A stretch of DNA of 42,774 bases. It comes from Bifidobacterium breve (GTDB lineage: Bacteria; Actinomycetota; Actinomycetes; Nanopelagicales; Nanopelagicaceae). The notes beneath the pieces are model-generated. The model searched no databases. It saw only the letters and a program-made list of their open reading frames with translations, and was not told the DNA's origin. Shown here one piece after another: positions 22,419 to 33,730 of the stretch (its first letter is position 1; the number at the start of each line of letters is the position of its first letter). The stretch is taken from NCBI GenBank assembly GCA_945883755.1, contig CAMCXX010000002.1, positions 1 through 42,774 of the forward strand, written 5' to 3'. Made by a program: the position numbers and the translations under genes.

Positions 22419-23579
22419 CTAGGCCGCTTTTAATCTTCGTTTTGTGGAGTACATGCGAGGTTTTGCATCATGGATGCTCAGCATTTGATCTATTGTGTTA
22501 CGCCAAGAGTATTTTTCGGCACGAATTCGTGCGTTCACCCTAAACTTATTATTAAATAGCACTTGCTCAACCGCAGCAGCAAAGGCCGTGCCATTATTTT
22601 CGGCAACCAAGCCTGCTTGATCATCTTGATCAATTCCTAAAATTTCACCCACTGCGCTGCTAGAAGATGCAACTACCGGCACGCCCGAGGCAAGTGTTTC
22701 AAGTGCCGACAAACAAAAGGTTTCTAATGGACCAGGCGCCATCACAACATCAGCGCATGATAAATATTGGGCAATCTTTTCTCTGCTGGCTACGTAACCG
22801 ACCATATTAACTGGTAGTCCTGTGGTTTGTTTTCTAAATTTACGCCAAAGGGCGCCACCGCCAATGACAACCAGTTTTGCATTAACGCCACGTTTTCGTA
22901 ATTCGGTTAACGCTTCCAGTACTCGTTGCGGCTCTTTTTCTGGCGATAATCTGCCACAGTACATAAGTAGAAAATCATGTGAGCCCTTTAACTCTCGTTT
23001 TAGCCTTCGGTCAAAGCGGTCAGGAGTAAAGCTTTGTAAATCAACACCAAGTGAGATCTTTCTTAAATTTGATATACCAATTGCCTTAAACTCGGCACCC
23101 GCAAAATCAGTTGTGACTACTACTTGGTCAAATCTTTTAGAGAGCCTACGGTTTTGAGTGTTCACAAGAAATCTTCTAAATAAGGTTGGTATATAGGGAA
23201 AGAAGCGTTTAGCAAGTCCAGATAAGGTTTCATGGCTAAAGACGACAGATGGAATCTTCATCTGTTTTGCCCACTTACCAACTTTGAAAAGGGTAAATCG
23301 ATCAGAAATTTCTAGTCGATCAGGCTTTAGGTATTCAAGCAGGGTGAGTAATTGCTTGTTACTTTTTATTACTTGATACCCACCAGTAAATGGCAATGTT
23401 CTGCTAGGTAGTTCGATTCTAGTCCCAAATGGCGTTGTTTCTTGAAAAAATCTGGGACCAGGAACGATGTAAATAAAATCATGTCCATATCGTTTATAAC
23501 CTCGGCCTAATTCATGGATAGTTGTTTTAATTCCCCCTGAGGTAGAGCCGTAAAAATTAGCAATATGAATGATTCTCAC
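22419..23579 (-). CDS. glycosyltransferase family 4
   Basis: A 386-residue GT-B glycosyltransferase. The N-terminal domain opens with IIHIANFYGSTSGGIKTTI, and the C-terminal nucleotide-sugar domain has YCGRLSPEKEPQRVLEAL and the GT4 end motif PGPLETFCLSALETLASGVPVVAS. GTG start overlapping the previous stop by four bases (GTGA). It probably transfers a hexose from a nucleotide sugar to a lipid or glycan acceptor on the cytoplasmic face. Being paired with an MgtA-like mannosyltransferase suggests successive steps of an envelope glycolipid. Confidence 0.87.
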   Translation of the reverse strand: MRIIHIANFYGSTSGGIKTTIHELGRGYKRYGHDFIYIVPGPRFFQETTPFGTRIELPSRTLPFTGGYQVIKSNKQLLTLLEYLKPDRLEISDRFTLFKVGKWAKQMKIPSVVFSHETLSGLAKRFFPYIPTLFRRFLVNTQNRRLSKRFDQVVVTTDFAGAEFKAIGISNLRKISLGVDLQSFTPDRFDRRLKRELKGSHDFLLMYCGRLSPEKEPQRVLEALTELRKRGVNAKLVVIGGGALWRKFRKQTTGLPVNMVGYVASREKIAQYLSCADVVMAPGPLETFCLSALETLASGVPVVASSSSAVGEILGIDQDDQAGLVAENNGTAFAAAVEQVLFNNKFRVNARIRAEKYSWRNTIDQMLSIHDAKPRMYSTKRRLKAA

Positions 23580-24727
23580 GCCACTACTTCCTGTCGCTTA
23601 CGTTCAACGATTGCTTTATCGTTGATTAACTCCTGGTAGTGATTGATTAGCTCCTGATTAATTGAGGACCAGGTCCTTGATTTGACTGATTCACGTGCTG
23701 CAATTCGCATCTGTTTATGATCCACCCGTGAACGGTGAGTTCGGATGATTTTTTGTAACTCTCTCTCATCTTTCGTATTTACAATGTAACCAGTCTTGCT
23801 ATTTGTTACCAGATCTGCTGGCCCACCAGTATTTGGCACCACACAAGGAATTCCAGATGCCAGCGCCTCTTGTACTGCTTGGCAAAAGGTTTCACGAGGT
23901 CCTGGATGAATAAATAAATCAAAGCTGGCATAAATTTCAGCCAACTCTTCGCCGCTTTTAAATCCTAGAAATATAGCATTTGGTAATTGTTGTTCCAATC
24001 TCTTTCGATGGGGCCCTTCGCCAACAATTACTAACTGCAGAGTTGGATCACCAGCAATAGCTGCTAAGTCACTAACTCTTTTTTCTTGTGCCAATCTGCC
24101 AACAAAGCCAACTATTAATCTGCTGCGATCTGAACCTTTCCATTGATTGCGCAATTTATGATTTCGCTTATTTGGAGTAAATAACTCTGCATTTACACCA
24201 CGGCGCCACAGGTAAACATTTGGCACATCAGCTAGATGAAGATCAAGGCAAGCAGAGGTTGATGGCGCTAATGTGCGATCAGTTTGGGCATGAATTCGAT
24301 AAAGAATTTTCTGCAAAGATTTTTCTGCGCTACCAAAACCATATTGTTTGGCAAAGCCACCTAAATCTGTTTGATAGACCGATAGGGTCGATATGCCAAG
24401 CCGCTTGCCTATCTTGGCCACATAACTTCCAAGCGCAAATGGTGACGCCAAGTGAATAACATCGGGTGCAAAACCGTCAATTAGATGTTCTAATCTTTTT
24501 TGCGGCAAACCCATCGGCATTCCGACAGGTAAAAGATTTTGTAGCGCGATTGCAGATGTTGTCCTTACGGGATATCCCGCGTACTCGCTGGGAGTGCCCT
24601 CAGAACTTGGAGCAATTACCAATGCTTGATGCTTCTTCTCCTGTAAGTGTTCAAGAATTCGAAGTACGGAATTGGTAACACCGTTGATGTTGGGAAGAAA
24701 GGATTCTGTGACGACCGCTACTCTCAT
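23576..24727 (-). CDS. mgtA: GDP-mannose-dependent alpha-mannosyltransferase, MgtA-like GT4
   Basis: A 383-residue GT4 enzyme closely resembling mycobacterial/corynebacterial MgtA (Rv0557 type). It opens with VAVVTESFLPNINGVTNSVL, then VIHLASPFALG, STLSVYQTDLGGFAKQYG, TLAPSTS and the C-terminal VGFVGRLAQEKRV and PGPRETFCQAVQEALASGIP. MgtA adds mannose to glucuronosyl diacylglycerol in those bacteria. It is the first gene of the leftward envelope operon. The upstream promoter (TTAACC-17-TATAGT) gives a leader of about 25 nt. The exact acceptor lipid here is not known. Confidence 0.85.
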   Translation of the reverse strand: MRVAVVTESFLPNINGVTNSVLRILEHLQEKKHQALVIAPSSEGTPSEYAGYPVRTTSAIALQNLLPVGMPMGLPQKRLEHLIDGFAPDVIHLASPFALGSYVAKIGKRLGISTLSVYQTDLGGFAKQYGFGSAEKSLQKILYRIHAQTDRTLAPSTSACLDLHLADVPNVYLWRRGVNAELFTPNKRNHKLRNQWKGSDRSRLIVGFVGRLAQEKRVSDLAAIAGDPTLQLVIVGEGPHRKRLEQQLPNAIFLGFKSGEELAEIYASFDLFIHPGPRETFCQAVQEALASGIPCVVPNTGGPADLVTNSKTGYIVNTKDERELQKIIRTHRSRVDHKQMRIAARESVKSRTWSSINQELINHYQELINDKAIVERKRQEVVA

Positions 24728-24759
24728 GGTTTAAAGGATCAGGTGTGATCAAAGCCTCA

Positions 24760-24788
24760 ACTATAGATTTAGGTTAAGTGTTGGTTAA
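24760..24788 (-). promoter_or_regulatory. putative promoter of the GT4-GT4-SGNH operon
   Basis: Leftward TTAACC (24783-24788) and TATAGT (24760-24765) are 17 bp apart, matching the consensus at four and five positions. The ATG is at 24727. It is back to back with the etfBA promoter. Confidence 0.55.
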
Positions 24789-24802
24789 GGGTGGGTGAAA
24801 GA

Positions 24803-24830
24803 TTGGCTCGCTTGCTGGAACTAGTAATCT
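24803..24830 (+). promoter_or_regulatory. putative leaderless promoter of etfBA
   Basis: TTGGCT (24803-24808), a 16-bp spacer and TAATCT (24825-24830) lie so that the -10 box ends 7 nt before the ATG at 24838. The transcript would begin at or beside the start codon. The same TAATCT-N7-ATG arrangement occurs before the RraA-like gene. Confidence 0.6.
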
Positions 24831-24837
24831 TCGGGGT

Positions 24838-25647
24838 ATGAAGATTGCGGTTTGCGTAAAGCAGGTACCAGACTCTTGGGCTGAGAAAAAGATGGCTAAT
24901 GGTCTATTAGATCGCGCAAGTGTTGATGCAGTTTTAAATGATTTAGATGAGTACGCAGTTGAAGAGGCGCTGCGAATTGTTGAAGCAAACTCAGCATCTG
25001 GCGAGGTTGGCGAAGCAAGTGGTCACTCTGTAACAATCATTTCAATGGGGCCAGAGCGCGCAACTGAGGCACTTCGTAAGGCACTTTCAATGGGCGCCGA
25101 TGATGCAATTTTAATTAGCGATGCCGCATTATCTGGATCTGATGCGCTCGCTACCTCCTTAGTTTTAGCGGAAGTAATTAAAAAAGGTAGTTACGACCTA
25201 GTTATTTGTGGAACTGAAAGTACAGATGCACGTATGAGCGTTGTTCCAGCAATGTTGGCCGAGCGCCTAGGTGTTGCGCAATTAACCTTTGCCGGCAAGG
25301 TGAAGGTAGATCCGGCTGCTGCAACAGTTGAGATTGATCGAGTAACTGAGTTTGGCACTGAAACGATGAATGCAAAGTTTCCAGTTGTGTTATCGGTAAT
25401 TGAGAAGATTAATGAGCCACGTTACCCATCATTTAAGGGAATTATGGCGGCGAAGAAAAAGGTCATTACAACTATGTCATTAGCTGATGCTGGTGTTGCT
25501 GCTTCAGATGTTGGCTCATCCGCAGCCTGGTCAACGGTTAAGGATGCACTTCCTCGTCCGGCTCGCACTGCTGGCATCAAAGTTACTGATGAGGGTGAAG
25601 GCGGCAGTAAGTTAGTTGATTTCTTAGTAGAGAAGAGATTGGCATGA
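24838..25647 (+). CDS. etfB: electron transfer flavoprotein, beta subunit
   Basis: A 269-residue EtfB/FixA. The start MKIAVCVKQVPDSWAEK, then LNDLDEYAVEEALRI, SMGPERATEALRKALSMGADDAI and CGTESTDARM are family blocks; the last shapes the AMP/nucleotide pocket. With EtfA it forms the soluble heterodimer that takes electrons from acyl-CoA and other dehydrogenases and passes them to the respiratory chain. The stop overlaps the etfA ATG by four bases. Confidence 0.95.
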   Translation: MKIAVCVKQVPDSWAEKKMANGLLDRASVDAVLNDLDEYAVEEALRIVEANSASGEVGEASGHSVTIISMGPERATEALRKALSMGADDAILISDAALSGSDALATSLVLAEVIKKGSYDLVICGTESTDARMSVVPAMLAERLGVAQLTFAGKVKVDPAAATVEIDRVTEFGTETMNAKFPVVLSVIEKINEPRYPSFKGIMAAKKKVITTMSLADAGVAASDVGSSAAWSTVKDALPRPARTAGIKVTDEGEGGSKLVDFLVEKRLA

Positions 25648-26588
25648 GTTCAGTAATCTTTTTAGTTGATCACAGCGGTGGCAAGATTTCAAAAGCCGCG
25701 GGTGAGCTAGCAACCTTTGCAAAAGGTGTTGGCCAATCAGTTGCCGTAGTTTTATCCAGCAATCCAGCTGAGATTATTACTCAATTAAGCGCCTTCGGAG
25801 TAGATAAGGTGATTACCGCATCTGGTGATTGGGATAAGTACTCTTCAGCGGCAGCAGCCGAAGCATTGGCACAGATTATGGAGTCTGAAAAACCAGCAGC
25901 AGTTTTAATTACCTCTTCAGCCCGTGGCAAAGAGATCGCTGGTCGATTAGCTGTAAAGAGTAAGTCAGGAATTATTACAGATGCGATTAATGTTGATAAA
26001 GAGTTGATTACAACTCAATCTGTCTTTGGTGGTTCAACAACAGTACATTCTGCAGTTATTACCGGAACTCCAATTATTACCCTGCGCTCTAACTCAATTG
26101 AAGCGGTTGCAGCACCATCTACTCCAACAGTTTCCGAGTTTGCTGTAACTATTTCAGATAATGCAAAGCTATCAACAGTTACTGCAGCCACTCCAGCGGT
26201 AAAGGGTGGGCGACCAGAGTTGACCGAGGCATCAATTGTGGTTTCTGGTGGACGTGGTACAAATGGAGATTTCAAACCAGTAGAAGCCTTTGCTGATTCA
26301 CTAGGAGCCGCAGTTGGCGCATCCCGTGCTGCAACTGATGCTGGTTGGTATCCACATACTCATCAGGTTGGCCAAACTGGAAAGACTGTAAGTCCACAAC
26401 TCTATGTTGCTGCTGGAATCTCTGGCGCGATTCAACACCGTGCTGGTATGCAAACCAGTAAAACCATTGTGGCTATCAATAAGGATCCAGAGGCACCAAT
26501 TCTTGAACTTGCAGATTTTGCAGTAGTTGGCGATCTATTTAATGTGTTGCCACAGGCTACGCAGGCAATTGTTGCCCGCAAAGCTTAA
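25644..26588 (+). CDS. etfA: electron transfer flavoprotein, alpha subunit
   Basis: A 314-residue EtfA/FixB. The C-terminal FAD-binding domain is intact: [46 protein letters not shown] as a continuous block, then [13 protein letters not shown] and the end [13 protein letters not shown]. The N-terminal domain pairs with EtfB. It is translationally coupled to etfB. Only 47 nt separate it from the cysteine desulfurase gene, a neighbour order also known in other actinobacteria. Confidence 0.95.
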   Translation: MSSVIFLVDHSGGKISKAAGELATFAKGVGQSVAVVLSSNPAEIITQLSAFGVDKVITASGDWDKYSSAAAAEALAQIMESEKPAAVLITSSARGKEIAGRLAVKSKSGIITDAINVDKELITTQSVFGGSTTVHSAVITGTPIITLRSNSIEAVAAPSTPTVSEFAVTISDNAKLSTVTAATPAVKGGRPELTEASIVVSGGRGTNGDFKPVEAFADSLGAAVGASRAATDAGWYPHTHQVGQTGKTVSPQLYVAAGISGAIQHRAGMQTSKTIVAINKDPEAPILELADFAVVGDLFNVLPQATQAIVARKA

Positions 26589-26623
26589 TTACGCTTAATA
26601 ACTGCTCTATCACCGCCTGGCTT

Positions 26624-26629
26624 TAGACT
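26624..26629 (+). promoter_or_regulatory. -10-like box before the cysteine desulfurase gene
   Basis: TAGACT ends 6 nt before the ATG at 26636, again the leaderless spacing. A -35 box is not evident, and read-through from etfBA is also possible. Confidence 0.3.
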
Positions 26630-26635
26630 AGGCAA

Positions 26636-27813
26636 ATGGCCGTTCATTCATCTCAGATCTACTTTGATCATGCCGCAACTACACCAATGGTGCAGCCGGC
26701 AATTGATGCCTTAACCGCCCAATTGTTAAAAACTGGCAACGCCTCTAGCTTGCACAGCACAGGTCGTTCGATTCGAAAAGAGTTAGAAGAGGCTCGAGAA
26801 TCAATTGCAAAAGCTGCAGGATGTTCAGCGATCGATGTAATTTTCACTGGTACTGGAACTGAAGCGGATAATTTAGCTATCAAGGGTTTGTACTGGCTGG
26901 GTGCAAAGGCTGGCAAAAACATAATTATTACCTCAACCTTTGAACATCATGCAGTTATGGATCCAATTAAATGGTTGCAAGAGCATGAGGGTGCAACTGT
27001 TATCGAGATTCCAGTCAGCAAAACGGGATCACTTGATTTAACTGCGCTGCAAGCTGCGGTTACTCAACATGGCGCAAAGGTGGCGTTTATCTCAATTATT
27101 CACGCCAACAATGAGATCGGAACTGTTCAACCAATTGATCAGGTAGTCAAGATCGCCGGTGGTATTCCAGTTCACTCCGATGCAGTACAAAGCTTTGGCA
27201 AGATTGATTTTAACTTCAACCAACTTGGATTAACCGCTGCAACTATCAGTGCCCACAAAGTGGGTGGGCCACTTGGTGTTGCAGCTTTAATTCTTAAAAA
27301 AGGTGTGAATATCGAGCCAGTACTTCATGGTGGCGGTCAAGAGCGAGATATCAGAAGCGGCACCTTCAATGCACCCGGGATTATTGCCTTTGCCTCGGCT
27401 GCAAGTAATGCGATGATCCATATGCAAGCTCGCGATGCGAAGATCAGAAAATTAAAAAGTTTATTAATTACCAAAGTTTTAGCAGCAGTTCCTGATGCTT
27501 GGGTAAATGGTCAATCAGAAAACTCATTGCCGGGTGTAGTAAACATAACCTTTCCAGGAAGTGATAATGAGGGATTGTTATTACTCCTTGATATGGCAGG
27601 TATTGCTTGTTCTACTGGCTCTGCTTGCAGTGCTGGTGTGCATCGACCAAGCCATGTCTTAATGGCAATTGGTTTAACCGAGGATGAAACAACCTCATCC
27701 CTTAGATTCTCACTTGGTGAATCAAATACTGAAGAGGAGATCGATAAGTTAGCTGCAGTTATTGCATCAGTTGTTGAAAAATCTAAATCTGCCGCAAACA
27801 AAAAGGTATCTAA

Positions 27814-27817
<4 letters not shown>
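26636..27817 (+). CDS. iscS: cysteine desulfurase (IscS/NifS type)
   Basis: A 393-residue PLP-dependent enzyme. It begins IYFDHAATTPM; the PLP lysine is Lys208 (SAHKVGGP), His105 is in TFEHHAVMD, and the sulfur-accepting loop STGSACSAG carries Cys331, with another Cys at 325. It removes sulfur from cysteine as a persulfide. Directly followed by mnmA with a four-base overlap, so its persulfide is probably used for tRNA thiolation as well as for Fe-S clusters. Confidence 0.94.
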
Positions 27818-30944
<3,127 letters not shown>

Positions 30945-30953
30945 ACTAGGAAT

Positions 30954-31070
30954 ATGAATTTACTTAGCGAGGTAATCCGCGAACTTCCCGCCCCGCCAAT
31001 CTTTTTTGGCCTATTTGCCTTTGGAACCTTGTCACTGCTTCTTTACTTAACACTTCGAATTGATCGGTAA
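30954..31070 (+). CDS. small single-pass membrane protein, 38 aa
   Basis: ATG 30954 to TAA 31070 gives 38 residues: a short polar start, PAPP, one hydrophobic helix (FFGLFAFGTLSLLLYLTL) and a basic tail, RIDR. An AGGA lies 3 nt before the ATG. The gene fits exactly between ligA (9 nt gap) and nadD (11 nt overlap), so it is in the operon and its stop lies inside nadD. Short PxPP-helix-basic membrane proteins near nadD are, to my recollection, also found in other actinobacteria. No function is known; it is easy to miss because of its size. Confidence 0.65.
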   Translation: MNLLSEVIRELPAPPIFFGLFAFGTLSLLLYLTLRIDR

Positions 31071-31644
31071 TAGAATCCAAAAGATCGCAATTGTTGGTGG
31101 CACCTTTGATCCAATTCATCTAGGTCACTTAAAGATCATCTCTGAGGTCGCCAAAAAATTTGAAAAGGTAATTGTTATTCCAACTGGTGATCCCTGGCTT
31201 AAAGCAGCAAAGCCAATCGCAACTGGTGAGCAACGGGTTGCGATGGCACAAACTGCGGTTAACTCATTAAATCTGGCGGATCAAGTGGTGGTTTCAGCGA
31301 TTGAGGTTAAGCGAGCTGGCCCAAGTTATGCAATTGATACTGTGACTGCACTGAAACAAATTTATCCAGATGCCAGTTTTACCCTGGTATTAGGAAGTGA
31401 TGCAGCAAAAAATCTAGCTAAATGGCATCGCAGTGATGAGTTACAAAAATTAGTTGAAGTATTGGTTGTAAAGCGAGCATCTGTACCGGCAAGTGAATTT
31501 CCCGAGATTCAGATCGATGCGCCAGAGATATCATCTACTGAAATTAGAGATAAGGTTGCGCATTCACAGGAGATAGCTGATCTTGTTACTCCTACAATCT
31601 CCACCTTTATTAGGGAGCACCAGCTTTATGTCAGTCAGCGCTAA
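31060..31644 (+). CDS. nadD: nicotinate-nucleotide adenylyltransferase NadD
   Basis: A 194-residue nucleotidyltransferase making deamido-NAD from NaMN and ATP. The nucleotide motif GGTFDPIHLGHLKI holds His-x-Gly-His, and the C-terminal SSTEIRDKV is the second signature. The TTG start at 31060 is the only usable start after the in-frame stop at 31048; it overlaps the small membrane-protein gene by 11 nt, so translation is probably coupled to it. rsfS overlaps its end by 17 nt. Confidence 0.93.
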   Translation: MIGNRIQKIAIVGGTFDPIHLGHLKIISEVAKKFEKVIVIPTGDPWLKAAKPIATGEQRVAMAQTAVNSLNLADQVVVSAIEVKRAGPSYAIDTVTALKQIYPDASFTLVLGSDAAKNLAKWHRSDELQKLVEVLVVKRASVPASEFPEIQIDAPEISSTEIRDKVAHSQEIADLVTPTISTFIREHQLYVSQR

Positions 31645-31981
31645 AACTATTGAGCTAACGAGATTAGCTGCACAAGCATTGGCGGACAAACTTGGTGAGG
31701 ATATTTCAGCGATTGATCTTTCTGAGCAATTAGTTTTAAATCAAGTTTTCTTAATTGCCACTGGAAATAATGAACCACAATTGGATGCAATGGCAGATGA
31801 GGTTCAGCGTAAGCTACGCGAGATTGGTGAAAAACCGGCACGAGTTGAAGGAACTGGGCAATGGATCCTGCTTGATTACAGTGATTTAGTTGTTCACATC
31901 CAAAGCAAAGAGCTGCGTTCTTATTACATGCTAGATCGGCTTTGGAATGATTGTCCAAAGATTGAAGTTGCGGTTAAATAG
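31628..31981 (+). CDS. rsfS: ribosome silencing factor RsfS (Iojap)
   Basis: A 117-residue RsfS/Iojap protein, which binds ribosomal protein L14 and blocks subunit joining under starvation. Typical blocks are FLIATGNNEPQLDAMADEV, WILLDYSDLVVHI and YYMLDRLWND. I chose ATG 31628 over an upstream in-frame start at 31583, because the conserved domain begins right after it and an AGGGAG lies upstream within nadD. The nadD-rsfS order is widely conserved. Confidence 0.94.
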   Translation: MSVSAKTIELTRLAAQALADKLGEDISAIDLSEQLVLNQVFLIATGNNEPQLDAMADEVQRKLREIGEKPARVEGTGQWILLDYSDLVVHIQSKELRSYYMLDRLWNDCPKIEVAVK

Positions 31982-31986
31982 TAATT

Positions 31987-32643
31987 ATGAGCGAGGCTAA
32001 TTTAAAGGTTGTTATTTGGCGACATGGTCAAACCGATTGGAATATTGAAAATCGCTTTCAAGGACATAGTGATATCCCACTAAACAAGGTGGGTGAGTAT
32101 CAAGCACGTGAAGCAGCAAAGGTTTTAGCAGGCATGAATCCAGATCGAATTATCGCAAGTGATTTACTGCGAGCCAAAGCAACTGCACAAGCACTTGCAG
32201 ATTTAGTTGATTTAAAGGTTGAGATTAATCCACTTCTGCGCGAAACAAATGGCGGTAAGTGGGAGGGCAAGACTGGCCCCGAGAATCGAATTGAGGATGG
32301 CGAGTACTTTGTTAAGTGGATTGATGGTCATGATGAGCCAGCTGGTCACACGGGTGAGCGACGCAGTGAGGTTGCCGCTCGCGCTGTTAGTGTGGTTGAA
32401 AAAGAGAGCAGTAACTTCTCTGGAACTTTAGTACTTGTAACTCATGGTGGAACTGCGCGTTGTTTACTGGGATCAATTCTTAAATTGCCATTGCCACAGT
32501 GGGGCGTAATCGGCGGCTTATCAAATGCTTGTTGGTCGGTGCTAGAACTTACAAAACATCATGGTGACTCTCGATGGTATTTGGCAGAACACAATGCTGG
32601 TTCACTACCTGAGCCTGTCTTTGGAGATGATGCAGTTAATTAG
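31987..32643 (+). CDS. gpgP: histidine phosphatase, glucosyl-3-phosphoglycerate phosphatase-like (GpgP)
   Basis: A 218-residue histidine-phosphatase-superfamily enzyme. The phosphohistidine motif is WRHGQTDWN, LRETNGGKWEG holds the catalytic Glu region, and VTHGGTARCLLGS the second His. The C-terminal KLPLPQWGVIGGLSNACW closely resembles mycobacterial GpgP (Rv2419c), which also follows nadD and rsfS; that enzyme dephosphorylates glucosyl-3-phosphoglycerate to glucosylglycerate, an osmolyte and polysaccharide primer. A general phosphoglycerate-mutase-like phosphatase is the alternative. Confidence 0.8.
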   Translation: MSEANLKVVIWRHGQTDWNIENRFQGHSDIPLNKVGEYQAREAAKVLAGMNPDRIIASDLLRAKATAQALADLVDLKVEINPLLRETNGGKWEGKTGPENRIEDGEYFVKWIDGHDEPAGHTGERRSEVAARAVSVVEKESSNFSGTLVLVTHGGTARCLLGSILKLPLPQWGVIGGLSNACWSVLELTKHHGDSRWYLAEHNAGSLPEPVFGDDAVN

Positions 32644-32682
32644 ATAAGGTCAGCACTCAACACACTCCATTAATTTGGAGAT

Positions 32683-32755
32683 GGGGCTGTAGCGCAGCTG
32701 GTAGCGCACTTGCATGGCATGCAAGGGGTCAGGGGTTCGACTCCCCTCAGCTCCA
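32683..32755 (+). tRNA. tRNA-Ala (GGC anticodon)
   Basis: A 73-nt cloverleaf: acceptor GGGGCTG/CAGCTCC (one G-U), D-arm AGCGCAGCTGGTAGCGC, anticodon stem CTTGC/GCAAG with loop ATGGCAT (anticodon GGC), T-arm AGGGG TTCGACT CCCCT, discriminator A. CCA is not encoded. A small CTCCA/TGGAG hairpin (32665-32680) ends just before it. Confidence 0.96.
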
Positions 32756-32791
32756 CGTAAAAGTAAATTAAGAAAAATAGGGGAGCGCAAA

Positions 32792-33730
32792 GTGGATACG
32801 GTAACAATTCCAGATCGCTGGAGTGCTGCCAATCTGCCTGATCTTTCGGGAAAAAGATTTTTAATTACTGGCGCAACTAGTGGAATCGGATTAGCAGCAG
32901 CAACTGAGCTAGCCAGGCGAAATGCAAAGGTAATCATCACTGCTCGCAGTGCGGCAAAGGGTGAGGCTGCTAAAAGACAAATTGGGCCTGGATTAGTTGA
33001 AGTACTAGAACTTGATCTAACTGATCTGGCATCTGTTAAAAAAGCAGCTGAATCAGTAAGTGATGATCTTGATGTTTTAATTTTAAATGCCGGTGTAATG
33101 GCGACACCATTTGCCAAAACTAAGGATAATTTTGAGCTACAAATGGGAACCAATCATTTAGGGCATTTTGCTTTTGCCGGATTGCTTCACCAAAAAGTTC
33201 GCGAACGAATGGTTGTGGTCTCAAGCTTTGTGCATCGGATGGGAAGCTTTGGCGATAACTCACAAATTGCAATTAAGGATATCTGCCTTGGTATCGGCAA
33301 GTACCAACCTTGGGCTGCTTATAGCGCAAGCAAATTAGCAAATTTATTGTTTGTCGCCGAAGTTGAGAGATTGCGGATTCAAAATAATTGGTCATTTAAA
33401 CCAATTGCGGTTCATCCAGGTTACTCAAATACAAATTTGCAAGGTGTTGCACCGCAGATGAAGGGCAATAAGTTAGAGGCACAGGTGATCGGCGGAATGA
33501 ATAGCATTTTCGCCCAAAGCGCTGCCCGAGGTGCGCTACCAACATTATGTGCATCGGTCTTTCCAGATTTAATGGGAGGCTCATTTATCGGACCAAATGG
33601 TTTGATGGAGATGCGTGGTTATCCAAAGTTAACGCGTGCACGAGCCCTGGCATATGATCAAACATTGGCTAGAAATCTTTGGGAAGTAAGTGAAGAGTTA
33701 ACTGGAATTAAGTGGCCAAAAAATGCATGA
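32792..33730 (+). CDS. SDR-family oxidoreductase, retinol-dehydrogenase/protochlorophyllide-reductase-like
   Basis: A 312-residue SDR longer than the classical ones, like the retinol dehydrogenase/WW-domain oxidoreductase group. The motifs are ITGATSGIG near residue 25, ARS after strand 2 (NADP-type), [14 protein letters not shown], catalytic Ser in VVSSFVHR and Tyr-x-x-x-Lys in [10 protein letters not shown] chose GTG 32792 because GGGGAG ends 6 nt before it; longer in-frame starts would run back into the tRNA gene. It overlaps leuS by 8 nt. Substrate unknown. Confidence 0.85.
   Translation: MDTVTIPDRWSAANLPDLSGKRFLITGATSGIGLAAATELARRNAKVIITARSAAKGEAAKRQIGPGLVEVLELDLTDLASVKKAAESVSDDLDVLILNAGVMATPFAKTKDNFELQMGTNHLGHFAFAGLLHQKVRERMVVVSSFVHRMGSFGDNSQIAIKDICLGIGKYQPWAAYSASKLANLLFVAEVERLRIQNNWSFKPIAVHPGYSNTNLQGVAPQMKGNKLEAQVIGGMNSIFAQSAARGALPTLCASVFPDLMGGSFIGPNGLMEMRGYPKLTRARALAYDQTLARNLWEVSEELTGIKWPKNA

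Noticed and set aside
32650-33153. Leftward frame across tRNA-Ala and the start of the SDR gene, containing a GSRTPDPLHAMQV-like string
   Set aside because: This string is the familiar translation of a tRNA-Ala antisense and is a known false-gene artefact.
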